NCBI GenBank assembly: GCA_045124465.1
Contig: JBGVLV010000039.1
Location: 1-42,257, forward strand
DNA length: 42,257 nt
Source of the DNA: Scatosoma sp045124465
Lineage (GTDB): Bacteria > Bacillota > Clostridia > Christensenellales > Borkfalkiaceae
Direction: 5' to 3'
Position 1 is the first letter of the stretch. Every line of letters begins with the position of its first letter. The notes below the pieces were generated by a model. That model saw only the letters and a program-made list of their open reading frames with translations. It did not search any database and was not told the DNA's origin. This document shows, one piece after another, positions 1-8,265 of this stretch. A program made the position numbers and the translations under genes.

Positions 1-48
1 AGTTTGCAAAGACGCGGAAAGGTTCTTCGGAACGAACTTATAAAACGG

Positions 49-80
49 AACTGCCGCCGCTGATCTTGGCGGCAGTTTTT
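49..80 (+). terminator. Rho-independent terminator of an upstream transcript
   Basis: Arms 49-58 and 68-77 form a perfect 10-bp GC-rich stem with a 9-base loop, followed by a T run to 80. A small UUCG-type hairpin (22-33) precedes it. No ORF is seen in the first 48 bases, so this closes something that starts outside the window. Confidence 0.8.
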
Positions 81-106
81 CGTATTTAACGCAAAAGTGA
101 GGAGCT

Positions 107-1261
107 ATGGCGAAGAAAAAGACCAAAAAGCAAGCGGAAAACCAGGTCAGAAAAGCGGCGAAGAAACATCCCGTACTCGTAACGATCGCGATCTTGCTCA
201 TCGTGGCGATCGCGGGTTGTTGTATTTTACACAGAAAAGGCGTGATCCACATTCCCTTTCTCGACAAATTTATCCCGCAGGAAATCAACGAGGATATTCT
301 TACCGACGAGTTGCAAATACATTTCTTGGAGCTTGGGAACGCGAACGCGGGTGATTGTACGCTCATTAAAACGGGGAATACCGAAGTGCTTATCGACGCG
401 GGGTCTATCCAAAGTTCGGCGGCGACGATCGTGCCGTATATTCAGCAATATTGTACGGACGGTATTTTGGAGTATGTAATAGCAACGCACGCACACCAAG
501 ACCATATCGCGGCGTTCGTAGGTACTACGAGTGTGGAAGGCGTATTCGAGAGTTTCGAATGTCAAACGATCATCGACTTCCCGTTGACGAACTCGAACAA
601 GAAAATATACGCGAACTACGTGGAGTTGAGAGATGCGGAGATAGAGGCAGGAGCGAAACATTATACGGCGCTTGAATGTTGGAATAATACAAACGGAGCA
701 ATGCGCAGTGTCGAGCTTGCGGAAGGGATAACAATGAATATCCTCTATCAAAGGTTCTATGAGGAAAAGACAAGCGACGAGAACGATTATTCGGTGTGTA
801 TGCTATTGACACAAGGTAATAATAATTATTTGTTCACGGGCGATTTGGAAGAAAAAGGCGAGGATTCGCTTGTAAAGAAAAACGACCTGCCGAAATGTAA
901 ACTGTTCAAGGGCGGTCACCACGGCAGTCCTACTTCGAGTACGACGACTTTGTTGGAAAAGATACAGCCCGAGATCGTATGCGTATGCTGTTGCGCGGGT
1001 ACGGACGAATATTCGGATATCCCCGCAAATCAGTTCCCGTCGCAGGCATTCGTCGATCGGGTGTCGGTCTATACGAAGAAAGTGTACGTAACGACGATGG
1101 TATCCGAGAACGGAAAAGGGTTTGAATCGATGAACGGGAATATTGTCGTATCGAGCGACGGCGTAGAAGTGACCGTGCATTGTTCGAACAACAATACTTT
1201 GCTGAAAGATACGGACTGGTTTAAAAACAACCGAACGTGCCCGTCCGCTTGGTCGGATTAG
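107..1261 (+). CDS. Membrane-anchored ComEC/Rec2-like metallo-beta-lactamase-fold hydrolase
   Basis: A 384-residue protein with a Lys-rich N-terminus, one membrane segment (about 22-41) and an extracytoplasmic metallo-beta-lactamase domain. The metal motif is visible as H128, H130, D132, H133, then D246 in FTGD and H271/H272 in a GGHHGS motif. This order matches the stand-alone homologues of the ComEC C-terminal domain, which may cut nucleic acid or another phosphodiester; the substrate cannot be read from sequence. AGGAG at 100-104 lies only 2 bases before the ATG, which is unusually close, but no better in-frame start keeps the membrane anchor. Codon use is more AT-tolerant than in the next genes (more AAT, TAT and ATA), which could mean later acquisition. 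No other competence gene is nearby. Confidence 0.82.
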   Translation: MAKKKTKKQAENQVRKAAKKHPVLVTIAILLIVAIAGCCILHRKGVIHIPFLDKFIPQEINEDILTDELQIHFLELGNANAGDCTLIKTGNTEVLIDAGSIQSSAATIVPYIQQYCTDGILEYVIATHAHQDHIAAFVGTTSVEGVFESFECQTIIDFPLTNSNKKIYANYVELRDAEIEAGAKHYTALECWNNTNGAMRSVELAEGITMNILYQRFYEEKTSDENDYSVCMLLTQGNNNYLFTGDLEEKGEDSLVKKNDLPKCKLFKGGHHGSPTSSTTTLLEKIQPEIVCVCCCAGTDEYSDIPANQFPSQAFVDRVSVYTKKVYVTTMVSENGKGFESMNGNIVVSSDGVEVTVHCSNNNTLLKDTDWFKNNRTCPSAWSD

Positions 1262-1275
1262 AGTAAGAAAACGGA

Positions 1276-1295
1276 CGGGGCAGGTATGCGTTGAA
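1276..1295 (+). repeat. 20-nt intergenic motif, copy 1
   Basis: The 20-mer cggggcaggtatgcgttgaa occurs here, 14 bases after a stop codon, and again exactly at 20889-20908, 9 bases after another stop. Each copy reads as a GGGGCAGGT stretch, then ATG CGT TGA, a Met-Arg-stop minimal ORF. A 16-base part of it recurs at 17262-17277 inside a gene. Function unknown. Confidence 0.45.
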
Positions 1296-1310
1296 CGGTA
1301 AGGAGTGGGT

Positions 1311-2060
1311 ATGGAAGAATTTTCGAGAACGGAAATGCTGATCGGGAAACGGGGCGTGGAGAAACTCGCCGCCGCCCGCGTGGCGGTGTTCGGGATCGGC
1401 GGCGTAGGCGGTTACGTGGTCGAGGCTTTGGCGCGCAGCGGCGTGGGAACGCTCGATCTCGTCGATAACGACAGAGTGAGTTTGTCGAATATCAACCGTC
1501 AGATCATTGCCCTGCACTCGACCGTGGGCAGACTGAAAACGGAGGTCGCGGCGGAACGGGCGAAGGATATAAACCCCGCCATCGCCGTGCATACGCATAA
1601 CGTGTTTTTCCTGCCCGAGAACGCGGAGGAGTTCGATTTCTCGGCGTACGACTACGTGGTGGACGCGATCGATACGGTAAGCGGGAAGATCGCGCTCATC
1701 GAAAAGGCGCGCGCGTGCGGCGCGCCCGTGATCTCGGCTATGGGCGCGGGGAACAAGCTCGACCCGACGGCGTTCGAGGTCGCGGATATCGAAAAGACGA
1801 GCGTTTGCCCGCTTGCGCGCGTTATGCGCCGAGAGCTTAAAAAACGGGGCGTGGAGCGGGTGAAAGTCGTGTACTCGAAGGAAGAGCCGAAAAACGCGGT
1901 AACGGGCGAAAAAACGGAAAACGGCAAGCCCATACCCGCCAGTATCGCCTTTGCGCCGTCGGCGATGGGGCTGATACTCGCAAGCGAAGTGATAAAAGAT
2001 CTTATCAAGGAGGATAATGATGGAAAACAATACGCCGCAAAGGGAACGGCTGGGAAGTAG
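1311..2060 (+). CDS. tcdA: tRNA threonylcarbamoyladenosine dehydratase (TcdA/CsdL, E1-like)
   Basis: A 249-residue ThiF/E1-like protein. It has an N-terminal nucleotide-binding GIGGVGG motif near residues 28-34, a DND motif in the DLVDNDRVSLSNINRQ segment, and the VDAIDTV stretch typical of the family. TcdA uses ATP to cyclise t6A to ct6A at position 37 of ANN-decoding tRNAs in the cytoplasm. AGGAG at 1301-1305 is 5 bases before ATG 1311; an in-frame GTG at 1305 overlaps that site and is rejected. The 3' end overlaps the start of the symporter gene by about 40 bases, so the two are probably translationally coupled. Length fits the family. The catalytic Cys region is in the SVCPLARVMRRELKKRG segment. 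Confidence 0.9.
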   Translation: MEEFSRTEMLIGKRGVEKLAAARVAVFGIGGVGGYVVEALARSGVGTLDLVDNDRVSLSNINRQIIALHSTVGRLKTEVAAERAKDINPAIAVHTHNVFFLPENAEEFDFSAYDYVVDAIDTVSGKIALIEKARACGAPVISAMGAGNKLDPTAFEVADIEKTSVCPLARVMRRELKKRGVERVKVVYSKEEPKNAVTGEKTENGKPIPASIAFAPSAMGLILASEVIKDLIKEDNDGKQYAAKGTAGK

Positions 2061-3405
2061 GCTGGGATTTATATTGCTCAGCGCGGGTTGCGCAATCGGG
2101 ATCGGGAACGTTTGGAAGTTCCCGTACATAGCGGGACAATACGGCGGGGCGATCTTCGTTCTGATCTATCTCGTATTTCTCGTGGTGATGGGCGTACCCG
2201 TTATGACAATGGAATTTTCGCTCGGCAGAGCGAGCGGGAAAAGCCCCGCGCTGTTGTATCAACAGCTTGAAAAGAAAGGACAAAAATGGCATATCCACGG
2301 CAAATTCGCCGTGGTCGGCAACGTGCTTTTGATGATGTTTTACACGGTCGTCGCGGGCTGGATGCTGTACTATTTCAAGGCGACGGCGTTCGGCGATCTT
2401 TCGGGACTGGACGCGTCGGGCGTGAATACGTTTTTCGGCGATATGCTCGCCGATCCCGTGCCGATGCTTATCTGTACGTTCATCGTTATCGCGGTCGGGT
2501 GTCTTGTATGCGGGTTCGGCGTGCAAAAGGGGCTTGAACGGGTAACGAAAGTAATGATGATCGCGTTGCTCGTGCTGATGGTCGCGATCGCGGTCTATTG
2601 TTGCTGTATGGACGGCGCGGCGGAGGGCTTGAAATTCTACCTCGTACCGAGCTTTGCAAAGATGAAAGAGGCGGGCATTTTCAACGTGATCGTCGCGGCG
2701 ATGAATCAGGCGTTCTTCACGCTCAGCCTCGGTATCGGCGCGATGGCGATCTTCGGGAGCTATATAGGCAAGGACAGAGCGCTCCTCGGCGAGTCCGTCA
2801 ACGTCGCGGTGCTCGATACGTTCGTGGCGTTCACTTCGGGGCTTATCATCTTCCCCGCCTGTTTTGCGTTCAACGGCGGCGCGACGGACAGCGGTCCGAA
2901 CCTGATCTTCGTTACTTTGCCGAATATTTTCAATAATATGCCTCTCGGTCGGCTTTGGGGCAGTCTGTTCTTTGTGTTTATGTCGTTCGCGGCGTTATCC
3001 ACCGTCCTCGCTGTGTTCGAGGGGATCATCGCCAGTATCATCGAAATGACGGGTTGGGGCAGAAAAAAGGCCTGCGTTATCGTCGGTTTGGCGATGGCGG
3101 TGTTGTCCTTACCCTGCATTTTCGGGTTCAACCTGCTTTCGGGCTTTACGCCTGCGGGTATGACGGTCATGGACTGGGAGGACTTCCTCGTGAGCAATAT
3201 TTTCCTGCCGCTCGGCTCGCTCGTATTTATCCTGTTCTGCGTTTCGAAAAAGGGCTGGGGCTGGGATAACTTCGAAAAAGAGGCGAACGAGGGCAAAGGT
3301 CTGAAAGTAAAAAGATGGATGCGCGGGTATATGACCTACGTTTTGCCCGTCATCATCGTAGTCTTACTCGTCGTCGGTATCTTGCAAAAATTCGGTCTGT
3401 TCTGA
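2020..3405 (+). CDS. Sodium-dependent transporter, NSS/SNF family
   Basis: About 461 residues with 11-12 hydrophobic segments. The N-terminus carries the family signature: GSRLGF, then AIGIGNVWKFPY, a GG pair, and MEFSLGR after the second membrane helix. NSS (LeuT-fold) proteins import amino acids or similar amines with Na+; the exact substrate is not readable. AAGGAGG at 2007-2013 is 6 bases before ATG 2020 and 3 before an overlapping ATG at 2017, so 2020 is preferred, adding one Met is the alternative. The start lies within the end of tcdA. A strong hairpin terminator follows the stop. Confidence 0.92.
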   Translation: MENNTPQRERLGSRLGFILLSAGCAIGIGNVWKFPYIAGQYGGAIFVLIYLVFLVVMGVPVMTMEFSLGRASGKSPALLYQQLEKKGQKWHIHGKFAVVGNVLLMMFYTVVAGWMLYYFKATAFGDLSGLDASGVNTFFGDMLADPVPMLICTFIVIAVGCLVCGFGVQKGLERVTKVMMIALLVLMVAIAVYCCCMDGAAEGLKFYLVPSFAKMKEAGIFNVIVAAMNQAFFTLSLGIGAMAIFGSYIGKDRALLGESVNVAVLDTFVAFTSGLIIFPACFAFNGGATDSGPNLIFVTLPNIFNNMPLGRLWGSLFFVFMSFAALSTVLAVFEGIIASIIEMTGWGRKKACVIVGLAMAVLSLPCIFGFNLLSGFTPAGMTVMDWEDFLVSNIFLPLGSLVFILFCVSKKGWGWDNFEKEANEGKGLKVKRWMRGYMTYVLPVIIVVLLVVGILQKFGLF

Positions 3406-3428
3406 TCTTATTCGAGAATAAAAATTAT

Positions 3429-3466
3429 CCCCCGCCGTTGCAGAGTTGCAACGGCGGGGGATTTTT
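3429..3466. terminator. Strong terminator between convergent genes
   Basis: A perfect 14-bp stem (3429-3442 with 3447-3460) with a 4-base loop is followed by ATTTTT on the plus strand and by ATAATTTT when read on the minus strand. It lies between the symporter stop and the metA stop and probably serves both. Confidence 0.9.
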
Positions 3467-3487
3467 CGTTTATCGGGTTTGGAAAAT

Positions 3488-4414
3488 TCAATTATCCGCT
3501 TTGACTTGTTTGATGTCGTACGGCGTGTTTTGGTAGACGAAATAGTTCAGCCAGTTGGAAAAGAGCAGGTTCGCGTGCGCGCGCCACGATACCATGGGCG
3601 GCTTTGTTTCGTCGTCGTCGGGGAAATAGTTCTCGGGGATCTTGATGGGCTTGCCCTGCGAAAGGTCGCGCAAATACTCGTTTTTCAGCGTGTCCGCGTC
3701 GTACTCCGAATGACCGGTGATAAAGATCTGTCTGCCGTTCTTCGTCGAAACGGCGTACACGCCCGTCCGATCGGACGAGGCGAGGATTTTCAGCTGCGGT
3801 ACTTTTTCGATGTCTTCCCGAAGAACGGTCGTATGGCGGGATTGCGGCACCATAAACGTATCGTCGAAACCGCGGAAAAGAATGGACTGTTTATGATCCA
3901 CGCGGTGGGGGAATACGCCGAACATCTTTTCGGGCATAAGGTGTTTGCCGATACCGTAATGATAGTACAGACCCGCTTGCGCGCCCCAACAGATATGGAG
4001 GGTGCTATGCACGTGCGTTTTGCTCCATTCCATGATCTCGCAAAGCTCCTGCCAGTACTCTACTTCCTCGAACGGCATATGCTCGACGGGCGCGCCCGTG
4101 ATGATGAAACCGTCGAAGTTCTGGTCTTTTATATCCCCGAACGTTTTATAAAAGGCGAGCAAATGCTCCTCCGCAACGTTCTTGGACTGGTGGGAGGAGG
4201 TATGGATAAGCTCCATTTCCACCTGCAAGGGGGAGTTGCCGAGCAGACGGGCGAATTGCGTTTCCGTTTCGATCTTTTTGGGCATAAGATTGAGGACGAG
4301 TATCCGCAAAGGTCGGATATCCTGCGAGATCGCCCGCGTTTCCGTCATAACGAAAATATTTTCGCTTTCCAACGTTTTCACGGCGGGTAAATTGTTGGGT
4401 ATCTTGATAGGCAT
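3488..4414 (-). CDS. metA: Homoserine O-acetyltransferase, MetA type
   Basis: A 308-residue MetA-family (HTS) acyltransferase. The catalytic Cys142 sits in HICWGAQAGL, and H235 and E237 in TGHSEYD complete the expected triad. Residue 111 is Glu (GAPVEHMPF), the residue reported to switch this fold from succinyl-CoA to acetyl-CoA, so the product is predicted to be O-acetylhomoserine. That fits the adjacent metY. The start is MPIKIPNNLP at 4414 with an AAGGAAA ribosome site upstream on the minus strand; an in-frame extension to 4702 runs inside metY and has the wrong composition, so it is rejected. The gap to metY is 23 bases; both are read from the promoter near 5780-5809. Confidence 0.95.
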   Translation of the reverse strand: MPIKIPNNLPAVKTLESENIFVMTETRAISQDIRPLRILVLNLMPKKIETETQFARLLGNSPLQVEMELIHTSSHQSKNVAEEHLLAFYKTFGDIKDQNFDGFIITGAPVEHMPFEEVEYWQELCEIMEWSKTHVHSTLHICWGAQAGLYYHYGIGKHLMPEKMFGVFPHRVDHKQSILFRGFDDTFMVPQSRHTTVLREDIEKVPQLKILASSDRTGVYAVSTKNGRQIFITGHSEYDADTLKNEYLRDLSQGKPIKIPENYFPDDDETKPPMVSWRAHANLLFSNWLNYFVYQNTPYDIKQVKADN

Positions 4415-4437
4415 AGTGTGTTTCCTTACGAGTAAGA

Positions 4438-5727
4438 TTAAATACTTTCCAGCGCTTGCGAAATATCGTCGATAAGATCCTGATAGCTTTCCAGACCGCA
4501 CGAAAGCCGAACGAGATCGGAGGGTACGCCCGCGGCGATAAGTTCTTCCTCGTTCATTTGTCTGTGCGTTGCGCTGGCGGGGTGCAGACAGCAGCTCCGC
4601 GCGTCCGCGACGTGCGTTTCGATCGCGACGGTTTTGAGCGCTTTCATAAACTTCTCCGCCGCCGCTCTGCCGCCTTTCACGCCGAAACTGACGACGCCGC
4701 AAGTGCCGTTCGGCATATATTTTTGCGCCAGTTTATAGTACTTGTTGGAGGGCAGGGAGGGATAGTTCACCCAACCGATCTTATCGTTCGATTCCAAAAA
4801 CTCGGCGACCTTTTGCGCGTTCAGGCAATGGCGGGGCATACGTACGTGCAAGCTCTCCAAGCCAAGATTGAGATAGAACGCGCTCTGCGGCGACTGCGAA
4901 CAGCCGAAGTCGCGCATGAGCTGTGCGGTAGCCTTGGTGATATACGCGCCGCCCTGACCGAATTTCGTCGCGTACGTGATACCGTGATAGCTCTCGTCGG
5001 GCGTGCAAAGTCCGGGGAACTTGTCCGCGTGCGCCAGCCAGTCGAACTTACCCGAATCGACGATACAGCCGCCTACCGCCACGCCGTGACCGTCCATATA
5101 CTTGGTCGTGGAATGGGTGACGATATCCGCGCCGAACTCGAACGGACGGCAGTTGATCGGGGTCGCGAACGTATTGTCGATGATGAGCGGTACGCCGTGC
5201 GCGTGCGCGGCTTTGGCGAACTTTTCGATGTCGAGCACGGTGAGCGCGGGGTTTGCGATGGTCTCGCCGAACACCGCTTTGGTGTTGGGCTTGAACGCGG
5301 CGTTAAGCTCTTCTTCCGTGCAGTCGGGGCTGACGAAGGTGAACTCGATCCCCATACGTTTCATCGTCACGGCGAACAGGTTGTACGTACCGCCGTAAAT
5401 GCTCGACGAGGACACGATATGATCGCCCTGACCCGCGATATTAAAGACCGCGAAGAAAGACGCCGCCTGACCCGAAGAGAGCAGCATAGCCGCGCTGCCG
5501 CCTTCCAGTTCGCAGATCTTCGCCGCGACGGTATCGCAAGTGGGGTTTTGCAGACGGGAGTAGAAATACCCGCTCGCCTCCAAGTCGAACAGCTTGCCCA
5601 TATCTTCGCTCGTGGCGTATTTAAAAGTGGTGCTTTGTACAATGGGGATCTGGCGGGGTTCGCCGTTGCCGGGCGTATAGCCGCCCTGTACGCATTTGGT
5701 TTCGATACGACGTGCGTCTTTATTCAT
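4438..5727 (-). CDS. metY: O-acetylhomoserine aminocarboxypropyltransferase / sulfhydrylase
   Basis: A 429-residue PLP enzyme of the Cys/Met metabolism family. K209 in HSTTKYMDGHG is the expected Schiff-base lysine, and IIDNTFATP and ETIANPALTV are family motifs. It makes homocysteine from O-acetylhomoserine and sulfide in the cytoplasm. Start ATG at 5727 has GGGAGGT about 8 bases upstream. It is the first gene of metY-metA. The leader is only about 45 nt, too short for a SAM or T-box riboswitch, so control at the RNA level is not visible here. Confidence 0.95.
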   Translation of the reverse strand: MNKDARRIETKCVQGGYTPGNGEPRQIPIVQSTTFKYATSEDMGKLFDLEASGYFYSRLQNPTCDTVAAKICELEGGSAAMLLSSGQAASFFAVFNIAGQGDHIVSSSSIYGGTYNLFAVTMKRMGIEFTFVSPDCTEEELNAAFKPNTKAVFGETIANPALTVLDIEKFAKAAHAHGVPLIIDNTFATPINCRPFEFGADIVTHSTTKYMDGHGVAVGGCIVDSGKFDWLAHADKFPGLCTPDESYHGITYATKFGQGGAYITKATAQLMRDFGCSQSPQSAFYLNLGLESLHVRMPRHCLNAQKVAEFLESNDKIGWVNYPSLPSNKYYKLAQKYMPNGTCGVVSFGVKGGRAAAEKFMKALKTVAIETHVADARSCCLHPASATHRQMNEEELIAAGVPSDLVRLSCGLESYQDLIDDISQALESI

Positions 5728-5779
5728 AATTTTCGACCTCCCGCGCGTGTGCGCGTACTTTAAATATAAATTTCATACA

Positions 5780-5809
5780 AGTATACCATAAACAGCCGTT
5801 TTTCGTCAA
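5780..5809 (-). promoter_or_regulatory. Promoter of metY-metA
   Basis: On the minus strand TTGACG (5804-5809) and TATACT (5780-5785) are separated by 18 bases, about 52 bases before the metY start. It lies in the divergent region shared with oppA. Confidence 0.75.
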
Positions 5810-5855
5810 GTATTTTCACGGTATAAAAAGCCTGCGGAAGTGCAAAATAATAGAT

Positions 5856-8030
5856 ATGAATGAAAAACGAGAAATCATAAGACAGACGGTCAAAGGCACG
5901 GCGCTGGCGATCTTCGCCGCCGTCGGCGCGTTTGCGGTCGGGTTTACAAGTTGTAAAAAGAGGGGCGGGGAGGATATTTCCGCCGATATCGTCACGCGGG
6001 AATATAACGGTTCGGTCTATAAAAAGATCGGCGAAAAGGTCACGCTTGCAGACGTCGTGGAAAAAGAGGACGGCAGGGCGTACGCGACGGTGGACGGCGT
6101 GGAGTACGAACTGGGTATGGACTTTTTATCGATGGCGATGGTGTACAACGCCAAGCCCGCGGGCGCGTTTGCGACGGCGACGGAGGCGTACAACGAGTGG
6201 TGGCGGTTGTTTATGCAGCGCTGGAACTTGCTCGTACCCGAAGTGCCGCTGTATTCCAACCAGTACTACGACGTCTACAACGCGAAGATCGACAAGCTTT
6301 CGACCAACCCCTTTTGGAGCGTGACGGACGCGATCGTCGGCGCGAACGTGGTATCGGGCGAAAACTCCGTCGTGCTCGGCAGTAACACCGAGCTTTCCGG
6401 ATCCTTCCGCGACGCGTCGTTCGGGAAGTCGTCGCCGGGCGCGGCGGACCTCGCCGTGCAGGAGCTGACGAGCGGGTATTCCACCGTCGTTACGGACATG
6501 GGTGGGTCGTTTGCGTGGGCGGGCGAGGATATTATCCGTTCGCACGAGGAAACGGAGAACGGGGACGGTACGAAAACGTTCACCATACGAATTGCCGATG
6601 ATCTGACTTTTTCCGACGGTTCGAAGATCGGCGCGGAGAACTATCTCGTCGCTCTGCTCGCGGGCAGCAGTAAGGTGATGAGAGCGGCGGGCGGCGGCGA
6701 CGCGGCGGGGCTGACTCTCGTGGGGTACGAGGAGTTCAACGCGTACGAGGGAGAGGGGGATCCCGTTCCGTTCTCGGGCGTGCGGCTGTTGGACGGGCAG
6801 ACCTTTTCGGTGACGGTGAAAAAGGAATACGCGAACTACTATTACGCGCTCCGCTACGGCGCGTTCACGCCCGTGCCTTCGGCGTTGTATCTCGGCGATT
6901 ACAAGATCAAAGACGACGGTCGGGGCGCGTATATCGAAAAGGGGTTCTACGGCAAAACGGAAAAGAACGGCGTGACCGCGTACGTTCTCGCGGATACGGT
7001 CGCGGCGAATATGAACGAAACTTCGGCGGCCGCGTTCCCGTATTCGGGACCGTATTACGTGGAGAGTTACGACCAAAGCTCGAAAACGGCTACCCTCAAA
7101 CGCAACGCCGCGTATAAAGGGGATATTCGCGGCAAAGCCTCGATCGAGCGTATCTCGTACGTGAAGATCGTTGCGGAAACGCAGCTCGACCAGCTCAAAA
7201 AAGGTCGGGTGGACGTGCTTGCGGGGGTGACGGGCGGCGAGGAAACGAAAGCCGCGCTCGCGATCGTGGACAACGTGAAGTTCAAAGAAACGCATTACGA
7301 TCGGGCGGGGTACGGCAAGCTGGCGTTCCGTTCCGATTTCGGACCGACGCAGTTCGTCGAGGTGCGCCGCGCGGTGATGCACACCATCGACCGCGACGAG
7401 TTCGCGCAGGTGTTCACGGGCGGGTACGGCTCGGTAGTACACGCGCCCTATTACGTGGGTTCGGAAACCTATCTCGCCGTCAAGGACAGGCTCAAACTCA
7501 ATAAATACGAATACAGCGTGGAAAAGGCGAAGACCGAACTCCGCGCGGGCGGTTGGGTATACAACGCCGACGGGAGCGCGTACGACGAAACGAAGGGAGG
7601 CGTGCGGTATAAAAAGTTGTCGGGGTACGAATTGAGCTACAACAATCTCACGTTCGCCGCGACGGACAACAAATACAAGACGGTGAAAGTGGACGGCGCG
7701 TACTATATGCCTCTCGTCATAAACTGGATGGGAACGCAACCCAACCCCGTGACCGATCAGCTCATCACGGCTTGGCAGAACAATCCGAACGCGGGCGAAA
7801 AGATCGGCGCGTATATCACCTATTCGTCGGGGGATATGACTTCGGCGTTATACGGGGAATACTATCAAATGCCCGCCTACGGGTTCACGAAAGCGCGGTA
7901 CGGCGCCGTCAATTTCGCGACGGGCTTTACGAGCGCGGTCTACGATCAATCCTTTTACTGGACGGTCGATCCCGATATGTATGACAATTACAGCAGCAAC
8001 TATTTACGCGACGACGCCGACTTCGTATAG
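5856..8030 (+). CDS. oppA: Oligopeptide ABC transporter substrate-binding lipoprotein
   Basis: A 724-residue extracellular solute-binding protein of family 5 (OppA/DppA type). The N-terminus is a signal peptide ending in a lipobox-like VGFTSC with C33 as the likely lipidated residue. The body has the usual family features, for example the DLTFSDGSKIGAENY segment near 250 and a long C-terminal lobe. It would bind peptides outside the membrane and hand them to OppBC. At 724 residues it is longer than the common 530-600. The ribosome site is weak (GGAAG about 16 bases before the ATG), yet no better in-frame start retains the signal peptide. It heads the opp operon. A weak -10-like TATAAA lies about 30 bases upstream. 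Confidence 0.88.
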   Translation: MNEKREIIRQTVKGTALAIFAAVGAFAVGFTSCKKRGGEDISADIVTREYNGSVYKKIGEKVTLADVVEKEDGRAYATVDGVEYELGMDFLSMAMVYNAKPAGAFATATEAYNEWWRLFMQRWNLLVPEVPLYSNQYYDVYNAKIDKLSTNPFWSVTDAIVGANVVSGENSVVLGSNTELSGSFRDASFGKSSPGAADLAVQELTSGYSTVVTDMGGSFAWAGEDIIRSHEETENGDGTKTFTIRIADDLTFSDGSKIGAENYLVALLAGSSKVMRAAGGGDAAGLTLVGYEEFNAYEGEGDPVPFSGVRLLDGQTFSVTVKKEYANYYYALRYGAFTPVPSALYLGDYKIKDDGRGAYIEKGFYGKTEKNGVTAYVLADTVAANMNETSAAAFPYSGPYYVESYDQSSKTATLKRNAAYKGDIRGKASIERISYVKIVAETQLDQLKKGRVDVLAGVTGGEETKAALAIVDNVKFKETHYDRAGYGKLAFRSDFGPTQFVEVRRAVMHTIDRDEFAQVFTGGYGSVVHAPYYVGSETYLAVKDRLKLNKYEYSVEKAKTELRAGGWVYNADGSAYDETKGGVRYKKLSGYELSYNNLTFAATDNKYKTVKVDGAYYMPLVINWMGTQPNPVTDQLITAWQNNPNAGEKIGAYITYSSGDMTSALYGEYYQMPAYGFTKARYGAVNFATGFTSAVYDQSFYWTVDPDMYDNYSSNYLRDDADFV

Positions 8031-8147
8031 AAAGATTTATATGCGTCGTAATACTGCGTTGCGCTACGTTTTCCTTGCTCGTTTACGATTAGTAAACTCC
8101 CGTCGGAAAGCCTCGCGCGCCTTGTCTTACTCGCATCTAAATCTTTC
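8030..8147 (+). repeat. Structured repeat family, copy 1 (118 bp)
   Basis: The element starts on the last base of the oppA stop codon. Ends are GAAAGATTTATATGC and GCATCTAAATCTTTC, inverted repeats with one mismatch. Inside are TTTCC/GGAAA arms around a GTTTAC-GATTA-GTAAAC hairpin at the centre. Arms at all three levels differ from copies 2 and 3 by changes that keep pairing. It is non-coding and lies between oppA and oppB. Confidence 0.85.
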
Positions 8148-8231
8148 GACAAGCGAGAGGTAGACGAGTAAACTCCCGTCGGGAAATCCGCGTTTTCCTC
8201 GTCTTGCTCGTATCTAAGCCTTTCGATGGGC
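8148..8231 (+). repeat. Right-half fragment of the repeat family
   Basis: Immediately after copy 1 the right half recurs: CTCCCGTCGGGAAATCCGCG through GTATCTAAGCCTTTC (8210-8224). The left arm is missing. A similar half unit sits at 25815-25866. Confidence 0.8.
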
Positions 8232-8265
8232 GAGTGGAAATTATAAAAATGGAGAAAAGAGGAAC

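Noticed and set aside
4415..4702. N-terminal extension of metA
   Set aside because: It lies wholly inside metY on the same strand in another frame, is Arg-rich and has no family similarity; MPIKIPNNLP has a proper ribosome site.
5728..5779. Possible SAM riboswitch upstream of metY
   Set aside because: The leader from the promoter to the start codon is only about 45 bases and shows no S-box-like helices.
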